A stretch of DNA of 64,000 nt from Lepraria neglecta (lineage: Eukaryota; Ascomycota; Lecanoromycetes; Lecanorales; Stereocaulaceae). Numbering within the stretch: position 1 is the first letter of the stretch; each line of letters opens with the position of its first letter. A model generated the notes under the pieces. That model was not told the origin of the DNA. It ran no database searches and worked only from the letters and a program-made list of their open reading frames with translations. Of this stretch, positions 57,642-64,000 are shown one piece after another. The DNA is taken from positions 4,967,501 through 5,031,500 of the forward strand of contig CM065646.1 in the NCBI GenBank assembly GCA_033220425.1. The letters run 5' to 3'. The position numbers and the translations under genes were made by a program.

Positions 57642-59458
57642 ATGGCCCAATCCACCTACAACGCTCGAATGGAGCTCGTAATGGCAGATCTAGCCAATTA
57701 GGACAAGCTGAATTATAAGGCGACAGCAGAAAAGTACTCAGTGGGCCGTACGACCCTGCGCCAGCGATATCTCGGCCAAACGCTCTCTATCCAAGCTACA
57801 GCTTCTAAATATCGCTAATAACTCACTTTCATACAAGAAGAGACCCTTATTAAGCATATTAATAGCTTGACCAATCGCGGATTACCTCCTATAAGCCGAA
57901 TTATACGTAATCTAGCAGAAGAGATAATTGGTAGCCCTGTAGGGAAGAACTGGACTGGAGATTTTGTCAAACGCTACGAAAATAGGCTTATAAGTATATA
58001 TCTTCGTAATATCGATAGCCAGCGTATAAAATCAGAGTATACTCTATTATTCAAGTAGTTCTATAACTTAGTAATATAGATTAAACATTTGATAATATTG
58101 AATTAGATTAAATAGCTAATATTTTGACTAGTTAATCGCTGTAGTCGAAAAATATAATATTACTACTAAAAACATCTATAATTGGGACGAGAAGGGCTTT
58201 ATAATTGGTTAAGTAATAGTTACCTAGCGTATAATAAACAGGGAAGCCCTCGAATTAGGCCGGATCACTTATACTTCTCAAGATAGTAGCCGGGAGTTTA
58301 TTAGCTTGCTCGCATATATTAGCGCTATTAGAGCTATTCTACCGCCCGTATTAATATATAAGGGTAACTCTTCTCTTTATAATATATGGCTAGAGGACTA
58401 GGTATCTAGAGATATTACTTACTTCGCTATCTTATCTAATAGGTAGAGTTCGAATACCTTCGGTCTGTATTAGCTAGAAACTATCTTCTAATACTATACT
58501 AGTAAGATAGTAAAGAGAAGTCGCCGTTTACTAATAGTTAACGGCTATTCGAGCTATATTAACCTGCAGTTTATTAAATTATACGATCGATTACAAATTC
58601 TACTATTGATTTTACCTCCTTATTCTATATATCGATTATAGCCGCTTAATATATTACTATTTGTACCTCTAGTACGGTTCTATATAAATAACCTTAATAG
58701 TTTGATAGCCAATAGCTTAGGTATAACCTTACTATCTAAACGGAGCTTCTAGGGCGTATTTTAGCCTACTTGGCAATAGACCTTCGTACTAATGAATATT
58801 ATATCCGGATTTACTAAAACAGGTATATAGCTATTTAACCCTATATTAGTCCTTTCGAAAATTATATAGCTACCCTTATAGGAAGCTCCTCTTCCTTATC
58901 AAGGACTAAGAATACTAATAATAAGCTATACTACTCGCCGTATTCAACAGTAGTACTATAAGGCCCTAAGCTCGCTATTGATAGCCAAAGTCTTCCGAGC
59001 CAATGAACGCCTTGTGTCACAATATTCTATTAACTAATATATACTTAAAGGCTTAGTTAATACCTTAAAAGATAAGAAGAAGAAGAGGCGACGAGGTAAA
59101 CGCTTAAACTTAGTAGGGGATAAGGATATAAGGCCTTAATTCTTCTCCCTAGCCCGAGTAGAAGCTACTCGGGCTTAGTAAGTAGTTAAAGATACTAAAG
59201 AAGTATAGCGGCAGTAAGGGATATAAGATAGGAAGGCTATAGTAGCTATAAAGAAGGCTTAGAAGGAAGAAGAGAAGGTATAGAAGCAGCAAATCGCTAT
59301 CGAACGAAGAATATAGAAAGTAGCTAATTAGCAGGTCTAGAAAGCCCTCAAGGAATCACTTAAAGTAGTTAATAAGAAGTAAGTAGCTATTCGAAAGCAA
59401 TTAACGAAGCTTCAGAAAGCCTAGAGTGAGCGTAATAAGCAGCTAATTAGGCCTTATA
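57642..59458 (+). mobile_element. pogo/Fot1-type DNA transposon, RIP-inactivated transposase
   Basis: The frame from the ATG at 57642 reads MAQSTYNARMELVMADLAN, then (after a stop in place of Gln) KYSVGRTTLRQRYLGQTLSI, a Tc5/pogo helix-turn-helix. Next come NRGLPPISRIIRNLAEEI and GKNWTGDFVKRYENRL, the CENP-B-like DNA-binding domain. The DDE domain begins NWDEKGF with the first Asp intact at 58196-58198. The second block reads LLIVNGYSSYINL at 58528-58566, where LLILDGHGSHLTL is usual, so the second catalytic Asp is Asn. The third block has RL*PLN for RLQPLD. Most stops are TAA/TAG at expected Gln codons. All these are C-to-T or G-to-A changes typical of RIP. Terminal repeats were not identified; the 3' end stops at the start of an LTR-element fossil. 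Confidence 0.85.
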
Positions 59459-62400
59459 TGTAACGGGGTCTAGGTATACGTGACTGAGCAACTGGTAGAT
59501 TTGCTACTAGATAGACTGAATCCTAAGGAACCCAGGTGGGAGTCCTCAGAGACAATACATTTATCGAGGGAGATTGTACCCTCGCATCAAGCCGATCCAC
59601 TATACGACTTATACTGTCGTATAGCCGTACTAGAGGGATAGTCTCCCGAACCTAGTCTAGTATCTCTATAATCGGCCCTTATAATTATCCTCCCTTTTCT
59701 AAGATAAGCTCCTATAAGGTAGCAAGCGTAGGAAGAATAATAGTAATTAACTACCCCTACCGGAGCAGCTTTCCAGTACGCCGGTACCCTATTATATAGA
59801 TATTATACTAATACGCTAGTAATTATTAGACGACTGCCGAGCAGACGAAATCCGACTCGAAGTCCGGGTCGATTAGTTAAATCGATATCTTTCGAACTTT
59901 AATCCTTCCGTCTTATATAACGCCTTAGTCTTATTAAAACTATAAAAACCTCCCTAGTAGATAGGAAAATAGATAAAAGAGTACTATCGTTTATAGTATC
60001 GCTACGGATATTAACGCTTTCTTCTACCCTTGCCCCTATTCGTAGACGCAGGTCTCTTTAGAATACGTCGTTATAGCCTCCTTCCGGTGGCTACCGATTC
60101 TACTATAGGCCTATTAGGGTATTCCTTATGAAACTTTCCTAATAGCTTCCGTAGATAAGAGACCCCCTTAAAGGGTTCCTAAGTATCCTCTAAATCAGGA
60201 TAACCTTCCTAATAGATTTAATAGTATAGGCCTCCTACCTTACTATCCTTACCGGGCTCGAAAATTACGCTATCTATAACGCTAGCGATAATATAGTCCT
60301 ATATATCGCCCTCGTCGAATTCTATATCCTCTAGGCTTTAGCTTATCTCCCTCTACTTTAAAGAGTCCTTTTCTAGTAAGGATATATAGAATATATTATA
60401 AATTCGCTAGCTATCCGGTAGCTTTAGTTAGTACGACTATAAGCTAATAATATCTATAATAAGGAATAGACCGAATTTCTTGAACTCTAGCTTCCTATTT
60501 CGCTTTATCTTTATATACTTAGTATTTAACTAAATATAGTCACCGACTTTATAGTCTCGTAACTTCCGATATCTATTAGCGAACTCCGCTTATAATTACT
60601 ATATAGCTAAGATAGTATCCTTATATACGCCTATTAGTATAAATAAGTATTTTATATTATTAACTGCGGCGTAAGAACGAGATTTTAGATCGATTTCCTC
60701 GTCCTAAGATATCCTTAGACTATAGCTAAGGTTAGCCTCGAATAGCGATATACTAGTAGTAGAGTTCTTTATATTATTATAAGCAAACTCTGCTATAGGT
60801 AACTACTATACCTAATTATCCTACTCCCAGCAGACGAATACTTATAAGTATTATTCTATAGTACTATTCTATCGCTTAGTCTAGCTATTAGTCTAAGGGT
60901 AAAAAGCTATCGAGAGGCGACGTCTTACCCCCAGGAAATATATAAGGCTAGACTAGAACTAAGAGGTGAATAGTAACCTACGGTCTGTTACTATAGAGTC
61001 CGGTAATCTATAATAGCGAACTAGGTTCTTAATTAGTACCTAGGCGAACTACTTAGTATCGAGCGTCTTATCTACTACTATATAATATAATATCTTCGTA
61101 AGACGGTCTACGATTATAAGGATCGAGTTATATATATATCTACGCTAATCTTTCGATAGGGGTAGCCCAGTTACGAAGTCTAATAATATATCCTTCTACT
61201 TATAAGTAGGGACTAGTAAGGGTATTAACTTACTATACGGTTTATACCTTAACGACTTGGTTATAGCGTATATAGAGTATATAGTAACGTATTCGCTTAT
61301 ATCCTTGGCAAGCTTCGGCCAGAAGTACTTATATTAAATAAGTACTTAAGTCTTTTTAGTACCGAAATAGCCTGCTAGTAGACTATTATAATAGTATTCC
61401 ATAACGACGTCTCGTAATACCTCAGGAATATATATTCGTCCCTTATAGTATAGTCTGCCTCTAGCGAGACTATAGGGTTAGCTACTTAGGCCGTTTAGAG
61501 AGTTAATCGTAGATTTCTTTAATTATTCTATAACGCTCCTTATATAATTATCCTCGAGAGTTAACTCTTTAAGTTAATTATTAAAAGACTAGTCCTTAAC
61601 GGAGTTACCTATAGAGTCTTCGATTATAATAGTAGCTCGTATTTAGGCCTACTATCCGTATATAACGGGTACCCTATTAGTACTAGTAACGAGTATCTAA
61701 AAGCAGCCTACTATAAAAGTAGACTACCCTATAGTATAGAACCCTTATAGGGTATACTTTAGCTTATTAAGTAGATAATAGTTCTCTTATTCGGTAACAC
61801 TATTATCCTACTTATAGTCAGGGATCTAACTTAGTAGGTCCGCGGGATTACGTTTCCCCTGACAATATTCGATAGCAAAGTTATAGCGACTTAGTTCTTA
61901 CGCCTAACGAATCTAATAACTATTTAGTCGCGTAGTACTTATAAATCTCTTGAGATTATAATAATCTATTAAGACCTAGGTCTTATACCTACTACCCTTA
62001 TAGTAGTAGCGCTAGTATTTAAATAACTCGATAATAGCTAACAGCTCTTTATTGTACGTGTCGTACCGGGTCTCTACCGGAATTTATTTGTGTAAGTAGT
62101 ATACTACTAGGTGCTATACTTTACTATATAACTGACTCAGGATACTACTAATGGTATAGCCCGATATATTAGTCTCTACTTATATTAGTAGTTCTGGATT
62201 AAAGTACCTTAGTACTAGTATAGTAGTAAAAGCTATCTTTAAATCCTTAAAGGCCTTCTTTACCTTAGGTATAAGAATAAATAGACTCTTAGAGCTCTTT
62301 TTGTTTATCTTAGTACCTCTAGATATAGTAATTATATCCCTCTATATATTAAAGACTACTCGGGCGTATAAGTCTATATCTTTAGTAGCTACTCGGGCGT

Positions 62401-64000
62401 ATAAGTCTATACCTTTAAAGACTACTCGGGCGTGCGAGTCTATATCTAGGGTGCCTTTAGATATAATATTTGTATCCCTCTATACTATACCTCTAAATAT
62501 AATATCTATACTTCTCTATATATTAGAGACTACTCGGGTATATAAGTCTATATCTCTTTTAGGTAGTAATATCTTTATTAACTCTATTAGAGGAGCTATA
62601 ATATAACTAAACCCCTTAATAAACCTGTGATAGAAATTCGCAAAGCCCACGAAGACCTGAATCTCTTGAATAGATTTTAGTTCTAGCCAGTTCTTAACTG
62701 ACTGGATATGGTCTTCCTCTATACTTACCTCTATAGGGGCGATAATATAGCCTAGGAAGTATACCTTATCTATACCGAAACGATATTTCTAAAGATTAAT
62801 AAATAGGCTATACTATCTTAATTTGTCTAGAACCTACTTTATAGCCTCGATATACTTAGTACTAATATCTTACGTATAAATAAGAATATTATTAAGGTAA
62901 ATAATATAAAAGATATCTAGCTTTTCGGCTAATACTTGATTAATATATACTTAGAACGTTATAGGGGTATTTATAAGCCTAAATAGTAAGACTTAGTACT
63001 TAAAGTAACTATAATATATTCTAAACGTAGTCTTCTACTTATTACCCTTCTTGATATAAAGGCGGTAATATATAGTAGTTAGATCTAATTAAGTATACCT
63101 CTTAGCTATAGCTAGGCGATTAATAGATTCTCTGACGAGGGGAAGAGGGTACTAATTCTTAATCATAATTATATTCAGTCCTTAATAGTCTATATAGAGG
63201 CGTAGACCTCTACTAGGCTTTCGTACGAAGAGGATTAGTAACCCCGCTAGCGATATAGATAGCTATATAAAGCCGTTAGTAAGGTTACTCTTAATATAGC
63301 CTCGTAAGGTCTCGAGCTCTACCTTATTCAGGTTATAGATAGGACTATAGGGCGGCTATCACTCGTCTATAAGGTCGATAGCGTGATCTATAGGTCCGTA
63401 CTCTAGTAACCCTATAGTACTACTATCTGAAAAGACGTTAGAGTACTCGCTATACTCCGGCGGTATTTGTACTATCTTAGTAGTAGTACTACTTATCTAA
63501 TCGATATATACGCGACGATCCCTATAGACCGGAGGCTCGTTAGCGTTTACTACTTGATATATATATATAATAAAATAGTATACTTCCTTACTAATAGTAA
63601 GCTGAGCGAACTCCTTTAGATCTATAATATCTACTTAATAAGTAGTCGTAAGAGCTACTACCGCAGTATAGATCCTCTACCGGAATAACTTCTTAACCTA
63701 ATTAATATCTAGATTCGCTATAGTTAGCTATAGTATACTAAGAATTATTTAGGTATTAATATCTATAGCGAGAAAGGTATCCTGAAAGTAGCGAACTCGG
63801 CCTTATTCGTCCTCTTGCTGGAATTCGATATAGTATATCCTATAGATCTTTACTACCTCTCTATAGATTATACTTAGCCTAATATTAGTATTAAATACCA
63901 GTAAGCCTATCTTCTGGGCGCTTATACGGTTAATAATGTTTACTTTAGTACTACTATCTACTAGTATACTAAAAGTCTTAGTCTTACCCTTTATATTCAG
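59459..64000 (-). mobile_element. Ty3/Gypsy LTR retrotransposon fossil, RIP-damaged, truncated by the window edge
   Basis: On the minus strand the decayed pol region is recognisable by family pattern. Reverse transcriptase lies at about 62600-63300, RNase H at about 61950-62500, integrase at about 60700-61700, and a weakly recognisable post-integrase end at about 60000-60600. Protease-side sequence would lie near or beyond the right edge. The left end at 59459 begins TG and is followed by a less AT-rich stretch to about 59690 that could be the 3' LTR; the other LTR is outside the window, so this is unproved. The element is broken, with many dozens of breaks in every frame and a strongly AT-shifted composition. 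It is an old, inactive copy marked by RIP. It abuts the pogo-type transposon. Confidence 0.82.

Noticed and set aside
58440-58460. GTTCGAAT-like string resembling a tRNA T-loop
   Set aside because: It lies inside the transposase-like sequence and no acceptor or anticodon stem pairs around it. I found no convincing tRNA or rRNA gene in the window.
62301-62606. 101-codon + frame with repeated TRAYKSI-type phrases
   Set aside because: It is opposite the decayed Gypsy pol region. The repetition reflects TA-rich decay on the other strand rather than a gene.

Overview
The window looks like nuclear DNA of a filamentous ascomycete (Pezizomycotina; I would not commit to a class, though Dothideomycetes or Leotiomycetes would fit). 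The reasons are protein genes cut by many short introns (about 45-90 bp, GT...AG), fungal-specific families (Zn2Cys6 factor, SKN7, SNG1-type pump, GH18 chitinase, Ubp2) and repeats carrying the C-to-T / G-to-A pattern left by repeat-induced point mutation (RIP). All exon coordinates were worked out by eye from splice signals, reading frame and family knowledge. Where total exon length is a multiple of three and the protein reads cleanly, I trust the model.

Layout. 1-18 kb is a normal gene-rich stretch: a complex I NDUFA11-type subunit (runs off the left edge), the deubiquitinase Ubp2, the ribosome-biogenesis factor SURF6/Rrp14, a Q/P/S-rich conserved protein, an unknown two-exon gene, the Golgi protein Vps74/GOLPH3, and the mitochondrial acyl carrier protein divergent from NDUFS8. 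18-29 kb is a locally duplicated accessory block. It holds a GH18 chitinase, an alpha/beta hydrolase, a multi-span membrane protein and a Cys-rich single-span surface protein, together with broken second copies of the chitinase, the hydrolase and the 5' part of the surface-protein gene. 30-35 kb holds an isochorismatase-type hydrolase, a SNG1-type membrane protein and a Zn2Cys6 regulator facing it. 35.7-54.8 kb is again housekeeping: MSH2, two unknown genes, GPI1 with a tiny membrane protein just upstream, mitochondrial ribosomal protein uS17m, eIF2B epsilon, SKN7 divergent from a peroxiredoxin, and NIF3 divergent from a BolA protein. From about 54.9 kb to the end the DNA becomes AT-rich and nearly gene-free: a tandem satellite, degenerate repeats, an F-box-like fossil, a RIP-damaged pogo/Fot1 DNA transposon and a RIP-damaged Ty3/Gypsy fossil that leaves the window on the right.

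How genes relate. Three mitochondrial complex I genes lie within 17.5 kb, two of them (ACP and NDUFS8) sharing a 212-bp promoter with a CCAAT box. SKN7, an oxidative-stress regulator, shares its 5' region with a peroxiredoxin, and that region holds a canonical TTACTAA AP-1 site. I did not find a clearly new system. The most unusual features are the RIP-marked local duplication at 18-29 kb, the chitinase with perfect splice sites but one in-frame stop, and the alternating-unit satellite at the edge of the AT-rich region.
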